Positions 8,767-17,268 of a stretch of DNA of 64,000 bases are shown in pieces (the stretch's first letter is position 1; each line of letters starts with the position of its first letter). Where the stretch lies: positions 124,001-188,000 of the forward strand of contig NZ_BMMH01000003.1 in the NCBI RefSeq assembly GCF_014645735.1. The letters run 5' to 3'. Made by a program: the position numbers and the translations under genes. The notes below the pieces were generated by a model that was not told the DNA's origin, made no database searches, and worked only from the letters and a program-made list of their open reading frames with translations. The stretch is from Nocardia jinanensis (GTDB taxonomy: Bacteria; Actinomycetota; Actinomycetes; Mycobacteriales; Mycobacteriaceae).

Positions 8767-9147
8767 GTGAGCAGTATCCAGATCGCGGACCAAACCTTCC
8801 TCGCCGCTTCCGGCGCCGCGGTCGCGGCTGCGCTGGACGGCCCGGCGCACTGGCGGCGCTGGTGGCCCGATCTCGAACTGGATGTCCGGGAAGATCGCGG
8901 CGACAAGGGAATTCGCTGGTCGGTGTCGGGGGCGTTGACCGGCACCATGGAGGTGTGGCTGGAACCATCGCTGGACGGTGTGATCCTGCACTACTTCCTG
9001 CACGCCGAGCCGCCGCAGCCGCTGCCGCCGCGCAAGCTGGCCACCGCGAACCGGGCCCGCCGGGTGGCGGGCAAGGTGATGTCGTTCGAGATCAAGGACC
9101 GGCTCGAGGACGACCGGCCGGCCGGAGTCGCGCCACACGACAATTGA
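8767..9147 (+). CDS. Conserved actinobacterial protein (Rv2186c-like, SRPBCC-like fold)
   Basis: A 126-residue protein that looks like a divergent START/polyketide-cyclase (SRPBCC) fold: an amphipathic N-terminal strand, HWRRWWPDLEL, alternating strands (SVSGALTGTMEVWLEP, GVILHYFLHAE) and a long C-terminal helix. I infer the fold from this pattern and from the neighbouring clear SRPBCC gene 42 bp downstream; no catalytic function is known. It is the first gene of a run of closely packed genes (8767-12480). Start chosen from the leaderless -10. Confidence 0.8.
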   Translation: MSSIQIADQTFLAASGAAVAAALDGPAHWRRWWPDLELDVREDRGDKGIRWSVSGALTGTMEVWLEPSLDGVILHYFLHAEPPQPLPPRKLATANRARRVAGKVMSFEIKDRLEDDRPAGVAPHDN

Positions 9148-9189
9148 CGGATTTCGTACCGCACTGCCGAAAGGAACCCCAGAGACCCT

Positions 9190-9627
9190 ATGGCCGACCG
9201 GACCCAGAGATCGATCGTCATCGCGGCACCCGCGCGGCAGGTGATGTCCGTTATCGCCGATCTGGCGTCCTACCCGGAATGGGTATCGGCGGCCAAATCG
9301 GTGGAGGTGCTCGAGACCGGCCCCGACGGCCGGGCCCGGACCGCGCGGTTCGTGCTGGACGCGGGCGTCGTCAAGGACACCTACGTGCTGTCCTACACAT
9401 GGCAGCCCGACGATATGGCCGTGAGCTGGACCCTCGAGAGCGGTGAACTGCAGAAGGCCCAGGAGGGTCGTTACGAACTCGTCGAACAGCCCGGCGGCGG
9501 CACCGAGGTGCGTTACGAACTGACCGTGGACCTGACGATTCCGATGATCGGGATGTTCAAACGCAAGGCGGAGAAGGTGATCACCGATACCGCGCTCAAG
9601 GAACTGAAGAAACGGGTCGAAGGCTGA
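9190..9627 (+). CDS. SRPBCC (polyketide cyclase/START-like) protein, Rv2185c/TB16.3-like
   Basis: A 145-residue single-domain START-like protein with a hydrophobic ligand cavity. N-terminal strand IVIAAPARQVMSVIADLASY, the YPEW motif, and the C-terminal helix PMIGMFKRKAEKVITD closely match the well-conserved mycobacterial TB16.3 protein. Cytosolic; ligand unknown. AAGGAACC lies upstream of the ATG. It sits in an operon-like run with an Rv2186c-like gene before it and an ArsA-like ATPase after it, the same order as in mycobacteria. Confidence 0.9.
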   Translation: MADRTQRSIVIAAPARQVMSVIADLASYPEWVSAAKSVEVLETGPDGRARTARFVLDAGVVKDTYVLSYTWQPDDMAVSWTLESGELQKAQEGRYELVEQPGGGTEVRYELTVDLTIPMIGMFKRKAEKVITDTALKELKKRVEG

Positions 9628-9707
9628 CCGGGCCGCAGCGCTCCGGCGACGATACCCGCGGCGGTAGCAGGCCCGCCCGCGGCGCCCGCTCGCGCACGCG
9701 GGTCGAA

Positions 9708-11006
9708 TTGTTCGTCGGCAAGGGCGGTGTCGGGAAGACGACGCTGGCGTGCGCGCGGGCCATGAGTTGCGCGCGGGAGGGTCAGCGGATTCTGGTGGCG
9801 TCGCTGGATCAGGCGCATTCGCTGGGCGACGCGCTGGGTTTCCGGTTCACGCACGACGTGGGCACCGTCCCCGGGATCACCCGGATCGTCCCCGGTCTCG
9901 AGGTGATCGAGCTCGATTCGCTGGCGCTGCTCGAGGACCGTTTCGGCACGCTCACCGAACTGCTGCGCAGTGATCCGGGACATGAGCACGGTGTCGATCT
10001 GGGGGCCCTCGACCCGGCCGAACTCACCGGCCTGCCGGGAGTTCAGGAGCTGCTCATGCTGGTCGAGATCGCCCAGTACGCGGCCGATGACGAATGGGAC
10101 GCGATCGTCCTGGACTGCCCACCGACCGCGGATATGCTGCGCATCGTCACCATGCCGGAGACAGTGCTCGGATATCTGGACCGGATCTGGCCGCCGCATC
10201 AGCGGATGATGAGCTCGATCGGCACCGATATCCGCCGGGCTGTCCTGGCGGCGACCGTGCAGCGGATCGTCACCGCGGTGACCGAGGTCCGGGATCTGCT
10301 CGCCGACCGCGACCGCACCGGTGCCCGGCTCATCACCCTGGCCGAACGGGTCGCCGTGGCCGAATCCGCCCGCGTGCGTTCGGCGACGGCGCTGCTCGGG
10401 TTGCGGCTGGACGCGGTGGTGGTGAACAAGGTGCTGGCGCCGATGCCGCCGCCGGGTCCGGAACCGCAGCATCCGGCGGTGCGCTGGTATCTGAACCGCT
10501 GCGCCGAACAGCAGGACGTTATCGCCGGACTGCGGCGATCCATGCCGGAGATCCCGGTACTCGTCGCGGGACATACCGGTGCCGAACCGGTGGGTATCGG
10601 CCCGCTGGCCGCACTGTCGTGCGTCGTCGCGGAGCACAGCGCCGAATTCGGGAGCGGATACGACGCCGTTCGGCTCGACACCGGCGGCGCCGTGCGCGAC
10701 GATCCGGATTCGGCCCCGATCCCGGGAGCAGGCACCGATACCGCGACCGTCGCGCCCGCGGTGCGGTTGGAATCGGGCGTGGGGCTGCAGTCGGTGTACG
10801 CGATGCGTATCCATCTGCCGGTCGCCGATCCGGCGACGCTACGCCTGGGACGAGTGGAGGACGATTTGATCGTGGGAGCGGACGGTATCCGCCGCCGGCT
10901 GCGCCTGGCGCCCGTCCTACGCCGCTGCACCGTCAGCACCGCCGAGCTGGACGACGGATATCTCGTGATCCGTTTCCGCCCCGACCCGCAGGAGTGGCCG
11001 AAGTGA
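9708..11006 (+). CDS. ArsA/Get3-like P-loop ATPase
   Basis: A 432-residue SIMIBI-class ATPase. The deviant Walker A is GKGGVGKTT at residues 4-12; later features are LDCPPTADMLRIVTMPETV (switch II with the ArsA-type DxPPT) and VVNKV. A C-terminal extension of about 130 residues ends in a small beta-rich domain often seen in actinobacterial ArsA-like proteins. Real arsenite export is unlikely because no ars genes are nearby; tail-anchored or envelope protein handling is a guess. The TTG at 9708 is used because no ATG or GTG is available upstream in frame; that leaves only three residues before the P-loop strand, so the start is uncertain. Confidence 0.82.
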   Translation: MFVGKGGVGKTTLACARAMSCAREGQRILVASLDQAHSLGDALGFRFTHDVGTVPGITRIVPGLEVIELDSLALLEDRFGTLTELLRSDPGHEHGVDLGALDPAELTGLPGVQELLMLVEIAQYAADDEWDAIVLDCPPTADMLRIVTMPETVLGYLDRIWPPHQRMMSSIGTDIRRAVLAATVQRIVTAVTEVRDLLADRDRTGARLITLAERVAVAESARVRSATALLGLRLDAVVVNKVLAPMPPPGPEPQHPAVRWYLNRCAEQQDVIAGLRRSMPEIPVLVAGHTGAEPVGIGPLAALSCVVAEHSAEFGSGYDAVRLDTGGAVRDDPDSAPIPGAGTDTATVAPAVRLESGVGLQSVYAMRIHLPVADPATLRLGRVEDDLIVGADGIRRRLRLAPVLRRCTVSTAELDDGYLVIRFRPDPQEWPK

Positions 11007-11509
11007 CCGGAACCCGTTACCGCCAGCCCGAGGGCGTCGCCGAATTCGCCGACGAACTGCGATTGCTCGCCGAGGCCGTCCTGGAACGTGTCGAGCCGGT
11101 GCTGCGCGATGCCGCGGCGGACGGGCAGCCGGAGTGGAACAACTGCACCTGGTGCCCGCTGTGCGCGGCGGCCGCGCTGGTCCGCGGTGAGCACCACGAG
11201 GTGCTGGCCACCGTGGCTGCGCACGGTACCGCGATCGTCACCGTACTGCGCGAGGCCCTGGCCGGTGCCCCGGTGGAACCGGTCGTCGCACACCGGCACA
11301 GCCCGGAAACCGGCACCGCGCCCGGACATCCCCGCCCGGACACCACCGGTGGCGACGAGGACCCGGACGACTCCGTCCGGCTCGGCGACTCCGGCAGTGA
11401 CGCAACGGATGCCGCGGAGACCGGTGCCGGCGGGAATTCTCCCGGTGAACGGGGCGCGCCGACCAGCCGATCCCGCTATGTCGGCATACCTGTGAACATC
11501 AAACAATGA
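11003..11509 (+). CDS. Conserved protein with CxxCxxC motif (Rv2183c-like)
   Basis: A 168-residue protein starting at a GTG that overlaps the stop of the ArsA-like gene by 4 nt (GTGA), a sign of translational coupling. Helical residues 10-40, then Cys48, Cys51 and Cys54 (CTWCPLC), which could bind a metal. The last 60 residues are Gly/Asp/Thr-rich and probably disordered. Tight coupling to the ArsA-like ATPase suggests a partner or regulator of it. Function unknown. Confidence 0.8.
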   Translation: MTGTRYRQPEGVAEFADELRLLAEAVLERVEPVLRDAAADGQPEWNNCTWCPLCAAAALVRGEHHEVLATVAAHGTAIVTVLREALAGAPVEPVVAHRHSPETGTAPGHPRPDTTGGDEDPDDSVRLGDSGSDATDAAETGAGGNSPGERGAPTSRSRYVGIPVNIKQ

Positions 11510-12480
11510 CCACCCCCGGCGCCGGGACCCCGTTGACCGTCGGTATCGACATCGGGGGCACCAATATTCGAGCCTCGGTGGTCGACGGCACCGGCGAGGT
11601 CCTCGATACGGTCCAGTACCCGACACCGCATTCGGCGGTGGCACTGGAGTCCGCGCTCGACCGCGCGGTCCGTGAACTCGCCGACCGGCATACGCTCGAC
11701 GCTGTCGGGCTGGCCGCCGCCGGTTTCATCTCCCGGGACCGCACCACCGTGCGGTTCGCCCCGCACCTACCCTGGCGTGACGCGCCCGTCGCGAAACGCC
11801 TCAGCGAACGCCTCGGACTACCGGTTCTGCTCGAACACGATGCCAATGCCGCGATGTGGGCCGAGTACCGGTTCGGCGCCGCCGCCGGGGGCCACAATGT
11901 GGTGCTGATCGCGATCGGTACCGGGATCGGCGCCGCCCTGCTGCTCGACGGTGAGCTGTACCGGGGCACCCACGGGATCGCCCCCGAACTCGGGCATCTA
12001 CAGGTGGTCCCGCAGGGGCGCGACTGCGGCTGCGGGAAAAGAGGCTGTTGGGAGCGCTACTGCAGCGGGACGGCCCTGGCCGAGACCGCGATCGAACTGC
12101 TGGCCACCGAATCAGCGACCTCGCCGCTGGCCCGCGAGATCGTCGCCGACCCGGGCGCGCTCACCGGGCGCCGGGTCGCCGACGCCGCCCACGACGACGA
12201 CCCGCTCGCCGCCCGCGTCATGGCCGATTTCGCGCGCTGGCTGGGCCTGGGGCTGGCCTTCGTCGGCGATATCTTCGACCCCGACCTGGTGGTCATCGCC
12301 GGCGGCGTGAGCAGTTCGGCGCCGCTGTTCCTCGACGAAGCCCGCGAGGAATACGCGGCAGCGGTCACCGGGCACGGGCACCGCCCGCTGGCACGTATCC
12401 GGACCACCCAGCTCGGCGAGGCAGCGGGGATGATCGGCGCCGCCGAACTCGCCCGCTCGGCGCTCATCGCCGGGCATTGA
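11506..12480 (+). CDS. ROK-family glucokinase
   Basis: A 324-residue sugar kinase of the ROK family. ATP phosphate-binding loop GIDIGGTN at 13-20, LLEHDANAAMWAE as the substrate loop, ELGH at 161-164, and the zinc site CGCGKRGCWE (Cys174, Cys176, Cys181). Most likely it phosphorylates glucose with ATP, feeding glycolysis; another hexose or ManNAc cannot be excluded. The ATG overlaps the stop of the preceding gene (ATGA), so it belongs to the same operon. Confidence 0.9.
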   Translation: MTTPGAGTPLTVGIDIGGTNIRASVVDGTGEVLDTVQYPTPHSAVALESALDRAVRELADRHTLDAVGLAAAGFISRDRTTVRFAPHLPWRDAPVAKRLSERLGLPVLLEHDANAAMWAEYRFGAAAGGHNVVLIAIGTGIGAALLLDGELYRGTHGIAPELGHLQVVPQGRDCGCGKRGCWERYCSGTALAETAIELLATESATSPLAREIVADPGALTGRRVADAAHDDDPLAARVMADFARWLGLGLAFVGDIFDPDLVVIAGGVSSSAPLFLDEAREEYAAAVTGHGHRPLARIRTTQLGEAAGMIGAAELARSALIAGH

Positions 12481-12689
12481 CCAGGCGCCCGGACACCGGT
12501 GCGGGTCATCCGAACTGCCCGGAAATCCGTCGCGTCACGTTCACGTCACCGAAATGCACTGGTGAAGTGCCGGGTCGATGGTGTGAGTGAGATTATTCGC
12601 GGGGCTTGGATGTGATCTGTGACCGGCGGTAGAGTCGGCTGGCAGAGGCATTCCCCGAATTCCATCCCGGTTCCCGGAGTAAGGACGTC

Positions 12690-13415
12690 ATGTTCTACTG
12701 GCTGCTTAAGTTTGTGCTGCTGGGTCCGTTCATCCACCTGTACAACCGGCCCGAGGTGGAGGGAGCGGAAAACATTCCGGCCGATGGTCCGGCCATCATG
12801 GCGGGGAACCACCTCTCGTTCGCGGACTGGCTTTTCGCACCGCTGTCGAGTCCGCGCCGGATCAACTATCTGGCGAAGGCCGAGTACTTCAACACCCCGG
12901 GCCTCAAGGGGCGGTTCCAGAAGTTCTTCTTCAGTGCCTCGGGTCAGTACCCGATCGACCGCAGCGGCGCCGACGCGGCCGAGGACGCGCTCATCGCGGC
13001 GGGCAAACTGCTGGACGAGGGCCGTCTGGTGGGCCTCTACCCGGAGGGCACCCGCTCCCCCGACGGCCGGCTGTACAAGGGCAAGACGGGGATGGCCCGG
13101 CTGGCGCTGGAAACCGGGGTTCCGGTGATCCCGGTCGCGGTGATCGGCACCGACGAGGTGAGCCCGCCCGGACCGTTCCAGTGGCGGCGGCGCAAGGTCA
13201 CGGTGAAGTTCGGGAAGCCGATCGATTTCTCCCGCTACGAGGGAATGGGCGGTAACCGTTTCGTCGAGCGCGCAGTCACCGACGAGGTCATGTACGAGCT
13301 GATGCGGATGTCGGGTCAGGAGTACGTCGATGTCTACGCCGCCAGCCTGAAGAAGGACGTCCCCACCGGTCCCTCCTCCCATCTGCCACGCATTCCGGAG
13401 TCCGCCGCGAGCTGA
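12690..13415 (+). CDS. 1-acyl-sn-glycerol-3-phosphate acyltransferase (PlsC family)
   Basis: A 241-residue membrane-associated acyltransferase that likely acylates lysophosphatidic acid or a related lipid. The hydrophobic N-terminal 15 residues are a membrane anchor. Catalytic HX4D is NHLSFAD (His41, Asp46); the glycerophosphate-binding block is YPEGTRSPDG (118-126); the third block is PVIPVAVIGTDE. The homologue in M. tuberculosis is Rv2182c, next in the syntenic series. A modest AAGGA ribosome site precedes the ATG. Confidence 0.92.
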   Translation: MFYWLLKFVLLGPFIHLYNRPEVEGAENIPADGPAIMAGNHLSFADWLFAPLSSPRRINYLAKAEYFNTPGLKGRFQKFFFSASGQYPIDRSGADAAEDALIAAGKLLDEGRLVGLYPEGTRSPDGRLYKGKTGMARLALETGVPVIPVAVIGTDEVSPPGPFQWRRRKVTVKFGKPIDFSRYEGMGGNRFVERAVTDEVMYELMRMSGQEYVDVYAASLKKDVPTGPSSHLPRIPESAAS

Positions 13416-13425
13416 GCCGGACGCG

Positions 13426-13431
13426 TACCAT
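13426..13431 (+). promoter_or_regulatory. -10 hexamer TACCAT, leaderless promoter of the trpF homologue
   Basis: TACCAT, 7 nt, ATG 13439. The upstream ATG at 13430 overlaps the hexamer and is therefore rejected as the start. Confidence 0.55.
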
Positions 13432-13438
13432 GGTCAGA

Positions 13439-14164
13439 ATGACGGTTCGCGCCAAGATCTGCGGTATCCGGTCCCGTTCGGACCTGGAGACGGTGGTGAC
13501 CGCCGGTGCGGACGCCGTCGGATTCATCTGCGGGACAACCCATTACAGCGAAGACGTATTGACGCCCGAGTCGGCCGCGGAATTGTCCGCGGCCACTCCG
13601 TCGTTCGTGAACAGGGTGCTGGTGACCCATCTCGAAGAGGCCGGCGCCATCCTCGACCTGGCCGCCCGGGTCGGTGTCGACACCATCCAGGTCCACGGCC
13701 TGGTCGACCGCGCGACGCTGCGGACCGTTCACAGCGCGGCGCACGGCCGCACGATCGTGCGCGCGGTCCACGTGACCGGAGCCGACGCGCTGGCCCGCGC
13801 CCGAGAGATCGCGGCGGACTGTGACGCGGTATTGCTCGATTCCCGTACCACCGACCGGCTGGGCGGTACCGGCCGTACCCACGACTGGTCGGTCAGCGCC
13901 CGTATCGTGCACGAGCTCGCCCGGATCGGGCGGCCGGTGATCCTGGCCGGCGGATTGACCGCCGACAATGTGGAGCACGCGATCGACGCCGTCCATCCGT
14001 TCGGGGTGGATGTGAACAGCGGGGTCGAAACCGAAACCGGCGATAAAGATTTCACGGCGTGCCAGGCGTTCGTCAAGACGGCGCACGAAAGCGATCGGGG
14101 CCGCCCAGTTCCAGTCCCACCGCGCCGAGTACCAGAGCTCCAGCGAGCAGGGTCGCGGCGGTGA
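13439..14164 (+). CDS. trpF: Phosphoribosylanthranilate isomerase homologue
   Basis: A TIM-barrel protein of 241 residues with the TrpF signatures: KICGI at the start (catalytic Cys), LLDS (catalytic Asp), GGTGRTHDW, ILAGGLTADNV and GVDVNSGVE. It would convert phosphoribosylanthranilate to CdRP in tryptophan synthesis. Many actinomycetes lack trpF because bifunctional PriA does the job, so this may be a paralogue or a specialised copy. The last 30 residues overlap antisense with the EamA gene and look non-homologous, so the functional domain probably ends near residue 210. Confidence 0.85.
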   Translation: MTVRAKICGIRSRSDLETVVTAGADAVGFICGTTHYSEDVLTPESAAELSAATPSFVNRVLVTHLEEAGAILDLAARVGVDTIQVHGLVDRATLRTVHSAAHGRTIVRAVHVTGADALARAREIAADCDAVLLDSRTTDRLGGTGRTHDWSVSARIVHELARIGRPVILAGGLTADNVEHAIDAVHPFGVDVNSGVETETGDKDFTACQAFVKTAHESDRGRPVPVPPRRVPELQRAGSRR

Positions 14165-14957
14165 TATCGGATCCGACGACCATCGCCCCGGTCACCGTGG
14201 CCACCACCGCCTCGTTGAGGCCTACCAGTCCCGCGAGCACCTCGTCGAGGTCACGTAGCGCCAGCCAGTAGCAGGCGAATCCCGGGCCCAGCAGCAGCGC
14301 CCCGATCGCCACGAGGGCAGCTGTCTGCCCGGTGCTCGGCCCGGCTCCGGTGAGCAGCGCGAAACCGAGCAGCGGGGCGCCCAGCACTGATGCCGTGAGC
14401 AACTGCAATCCGGCCGCGGAGCCGCTGGGACGACCCGCCGATTCACGCACCACCAGAGTGATCAATCCGGCCACACAGGCGGCGCTGGCGACGGCGAGCG
14501 CGCAGCCGGCCAGAGCCGGCCCGAGTGCGGTATCGGCGGGCTGATGCGCGGCCACCAGCCAGATCGCCACCCCGACTGCCATCAGTTCCGCTGTAACAGC
14601 GACAGTGACCGCGCGCCGGCCCCGGACGATCTGGGTGATGATCATCAGCACCGGCGCGGTGAGATGCAGGGCCACCACCACCGGTAGCGGCCCGATGTGC
14701 AGCGCGGCGACATAGCACACCAGATTCAGCACCTCGAGGACACCGAGCCGCAGGAACAGCCCGGGCGAGCGCCGGAAGTCCCGCCACGGGTCGGTCCCGC
14801 GCACTACCGCGAACGCCAGTAACGCCACCGCGCCACCGGCGGCGACCGGCGCGGCGGCGAAGCCCCGGGCGCCGACTCCGGCGATGCCCGCGCTGGAAGC
14901 TCCCCACAGGCTGGTCGCCAGGATCAGCAGCGCCAGACCGCGGCCGGTGCCCTTCAC
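14073..14957 (-). CDS. EamA-family (DMT) transporter
   Basis: A 294-residue inner-membrane exporter of the drug/metabolite transporter superfamily with about ten hydrophobic segments arranged as two five-helix repeats; the second repeat begins near ALAGCALAVASAACVAGLI. Substrate unknown; family members export amino acids or metabolites. The GTG start overlaps the stop of the upstream toroid-membrane gene by 4 nt, so the two are co-translated. Its 3' end overlaps the end of trpF by 92 bp on the opposite strand. Confidence 0.88.
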   Translation of the reverse strand: MKGTGRGLALLILATSLWGASSAGIAGVGARGFAAAPVAAGGAVALLAFAVVRGTDPWRDFRRSPGLFLRLGVLEVLNLVCYVAALHIGPLPVVVALHLTAPVLMIITQIVRGRRAVTVAVTAELMAVGVAIWLVAAHQPADTALGPALAGCALAVASAACVAGLITLVVRESAGRPSGSAAGLQLLTASVLGAPLLGFALLTGAGPSTGQTAALVAIGALLLGPGFACYWLALRDLDEVLAGLVGLNEAVVATVTGAMVVGSDITAATLLAGALVLGAVGLELGGPDRFRAPS

Positions 14958-16267
14958 GACAGCAAGAAGGTCACGACAGGCAGGATGACCGCGGTGAACG
15001 CCGCGAACACCGCCGCCGCGGTCCGGGCCTTGGGGACCGAAGGCAACCGCGTCGCGATCCCGGTGTAGGTGCCCAGAGCCACGAAGAACGTGCCCCATAC
15101 GACCAGTGACCGGCTGATCACGACACCGAGGTCGTCGGCGAACAGCACGGCCAGTAGCGCGATGGTGAGCCCCGCGGGTAGCGCGGCGGCGAGACTCATC
15201 GCGCCCGCGTGGCTGTTCATCAGCACGACGGTCCCTTGATAACCGACCACCTTCTGCGCGTCCCTGGGATGGACGCCCTGCTCCCGGCAGATCATGTCGA
15301 AAACGGTGGCGGGATTGACCCGTTCGTTCACCATTCGGCGCACCGCGGTCATGGCTTCGAGTCCCTGCACCGTCGCGTAGGAGGTCACAAAACCTTCGGT
15401 GGAGGTACGGAACCCGCCGCGCGCTGCCGACAGCTCCTGCGTCTCCTGCAGTTCCAGCAGTTCGACCAGACCGTGCCGCACTCCGGGATCGAATACCGTG
15501 CGCTCGTCGGCGGTGACCACCGCGCAGACCGCGAGATGCAGGCTCAGATGCCGCCACGTATCGGCCATCGCGCCGCGCCGGAACGGCTCCTCCTCCACAC
15601 GTGCCTCGCCCCGCCGCAGGCCGTCCAGCATCCGTTCCACGGTAGTGGCCCGGACCCGATCGACCCGTTTTCCGCCCACCACGGCGACTTCCGGCCGGGA
15701 CAGCAGCAGCGCGGCATGCGCGCAGGCGTACATCGGCTGGATCCGCGGATCGTCGTCCAGTAGCAGTGAAACCACGAGCGAGGTGCCGTGCAGCAGTGCC
15801 CGGGCGGCTACTTCGTCGGCGGCGGCCAGGTCCGCCAGCGCGTGCAGCGCGGCCGTCGTGGCAGTCAGCGATACCGGGCCCACTGGACCCGAGAGCCGCC
15901 AGCCACGGGTCTCCGGGTCTCGTTTGGCGTGCAACTCGCGCAGGCAACCCATCACCGCGGGGTCGGTGGGCTCGACGTCCAGACAGCTCAGCGCCCGCAA
16001 TCGCCAGGAAAGATCGATCGGTGACCGGAACTCCCATGCCCCGCTCTCGGTGTCCACGACATCGCGCCGGACCAGCGCCCGCACCTCATCGGCCCGGGGA
16101 ACCGGGCGGCCGGCGGCGGTGAGCGCGACCACGGCCTCGGCGGTGTTCTGGGGATTCGGCGGAACATCGGAGACCCATCCCCAACCGGCTCCGCCGTGAC
16201 GATCACCGAGTTGGCTGCGGTGCAACCAATCCACCGCCCACCCGATCCGTTGATCGATATTGGACAC
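14954..16267 (-). CDS. Alpha/alpha-toroid (prenyltransferase/squalene-oxidase-repeat-like) protein with C-terminal membrane helices
   Basis: A 437-residue protein with no certain function. Residues 1-330 are helical repeats with features of the terpene-cyclase/prenyltransferase toroid: GGAGWGWVSDVPPNPQNTAE resembles a QW-type motif, and Trp/Leu-rich helix pairs follow. I do not find a DxDD cyclase motif, so catalysis as a class II cyclase is doubtful. The last 80 residues hold two or three membrane helices (LAAALPAGLTIALLAVLF, ISRSLVVWGTFFVALG, AAVFAAFTAVILPVVTFLLS). The start at GTG 16267 has a strong GGGAGGT site. It is coupled to an EamA transporter and divergent from a Spo0M-like gene. 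Confidence 0.72.
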   Translation of the reverse strand: MSNIDQRIGWAVDWLHRSQLGDRHGGAGWGWVSDVPPNPQNTAEAVVALTAAGRPVPRADEVRALVRRDVVDTESGAWEFRSPIDLSWRLRALSCLDVEPTDPAVMGCLRELHAKRDPETRGWRLSGPVGPVSLTATTAALHALADLAAADEVAARALLHGTSLVVSLLLDDDPRIQPMYACAHAALLLSRPEVAVVGGKRVDRVRATTVERMLDGLRRGEARVEEEPFRRGAMADTWRHLSLHLAVCAVVTADERTVFDPGVRHGLVELLELQETQELSAARGGFRTSTEGFVTSYATVQGLEAMTAVRRMVNERVNPATVFDMICREQGVHPRDAQKVVGYQGTVVLMNSHAGAMSLAAALPAGLTIALLAVLFADDLGVVISRSLVVWGTFFVALGTYTGIATRLPSVPKARTAAAVFAAFTAVILPVVTFLLS

Positions 16268-16435
16268 ACCGACCTCCCTCCCATCCCCGGAACCCGTATT
16301 CCACAGGCGCTCAAGGACTTCGACCACCCTACCGGGCGGACACGGCGCGGTAGGGCGTTTACGTCTACGCTGTTGATCCGGTGAACCCCGGTGCGGCGGG
16401 AGAACGCGCCGGCGGGGCCGGAGGGAGAAAATCGG

Positions 16436-17197
16436 ATGTTCAAGACATTGCTGGGCGCACTGGGTGCGCATACCGCCGAGGTGGAGACCGAATTGTTCAC
16501 GCCCGGGGCGCAGCCCGGGCAACCGGTGCGCGGGATCATCCGGATGCGCTGTCACGACCGCCCGGTCCGGGTGAAGGGCGTGGCGGCGGAGTTGATCACC
16601 CGGGCCGAACGCGAGCACGACGACGGCGAGAGCCTGGTGGATATGGCGTTCGCCCGCCAACCGGTCTTCGGCCCGTTCGAACTGCTGCCCGGTTATCCGC
16701 TGGAAGGGCAGTTCGAACTCGTGACCCCCTGGGAGACCCCGATCACCTTCTACAACGGACGGCACCTGCACGGGACGGCCGTCGCCGTGCGTACCCGGGT
16801 GGACGTGGACGGTGGATTCGACGCCACCGATACCGATCCCATCGGCGTCGGTGCGCTACCGCCGCAGCATGTCCTGCTGGCGGCGGTGGAGACCTGGGGA
16901 TTCGAGTTACGGCACGCCGATGTGGAGGTGGGCCGGGTGGACCGGATCCCGCATTCTCTGCCGTTCTTCCAAGAGATCGAGTTCGGGCCGTCCCCGCGCT
17001 TTCCGACGCTGAATCAGCTCGAGGTGACCTTCCTGGCCGATCCGCACGGCATGTACGTAGTGATCGAGGTAGATAAGCGCGCCCTGCTGTTCGCGCCCGG
17101 CCGCGATGTGATGGACGCGATCCGGGTCGATTTCGCCACTTTCGAGCAGGTGGACTGGGTCGCGGTGATCGGTGAACGCCTTCATTCGATGTCCTGA
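16436..17197 (+). CDS. Spo0M-like (sporulation-control, arrestin-fold) protein
   Basis: A 253-residue cytosolic protein. The N-terminus MFKTLLGALGAHTAEVETEL, the strand HTPG/TPGAQPGQPVRGIIRM, and ELLPGYPLEGQFELVTPWETP with later strands match the Spo0M family, an arrestin-like beta-sandwich linked in Bacillus to sporulation control and in actinomycetes of unknown role. The ATG at 16436 has GAGGGAG upstream; an earlier GTG-type start at 16391 adds 15 unrelated residues. Divergent from the toroid gene across 168 bp. Confidence 0.85.
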   Translation: MFKTLLGALGAHTAEVETELFTPGAQPGQPVRGIIRMRCHDRPVRVKGVAAELITRAEREHDDGESLVDMAFARQPVFGPFELLPGYPLEGQFELVTPWETPITFYNGRHLHGTAVAVRTRVDVDGGFDATDTDPIGVGALPPQHVLLAAVETWGFELRHADVEVGRVDRIPHSLPFFQEIEFGPSPRFPTLNQLEVTFLADPHGMYVVIEVDKRALLFAPGRDVMDAIRVDFATFEQVDWVAVIGERLHSMS

Positions 17198-17255
17198 GTC
17201 CGCCGCATCCCGGCATGTGAAAAACCCAGTCTCGCCAGGGTCGCCGGGCTGTGGT

Positions 17256-17261
17256 TAGCTT
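17256..17261 (+). promoter_or_regulatory. -10 hexamer TAGCTT, leaderless promoter
   Basis: TAGCTT, 7 nt, ATG 17269. The ORF extends to a GTG at 17251, but that lies 5' of the -10. Confidence 0.6.
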
Positions 17262-17268
17262 TCGTGCC

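Noticed and set aside
9620..9707. Upstream start for the ArsA-like gene at CTG 9624
   Set aside because: CTG starts are very rare and the extra residues are Arg/Gly/Ala-rich without homology; TTG 9708 is kept with reduced confidence.
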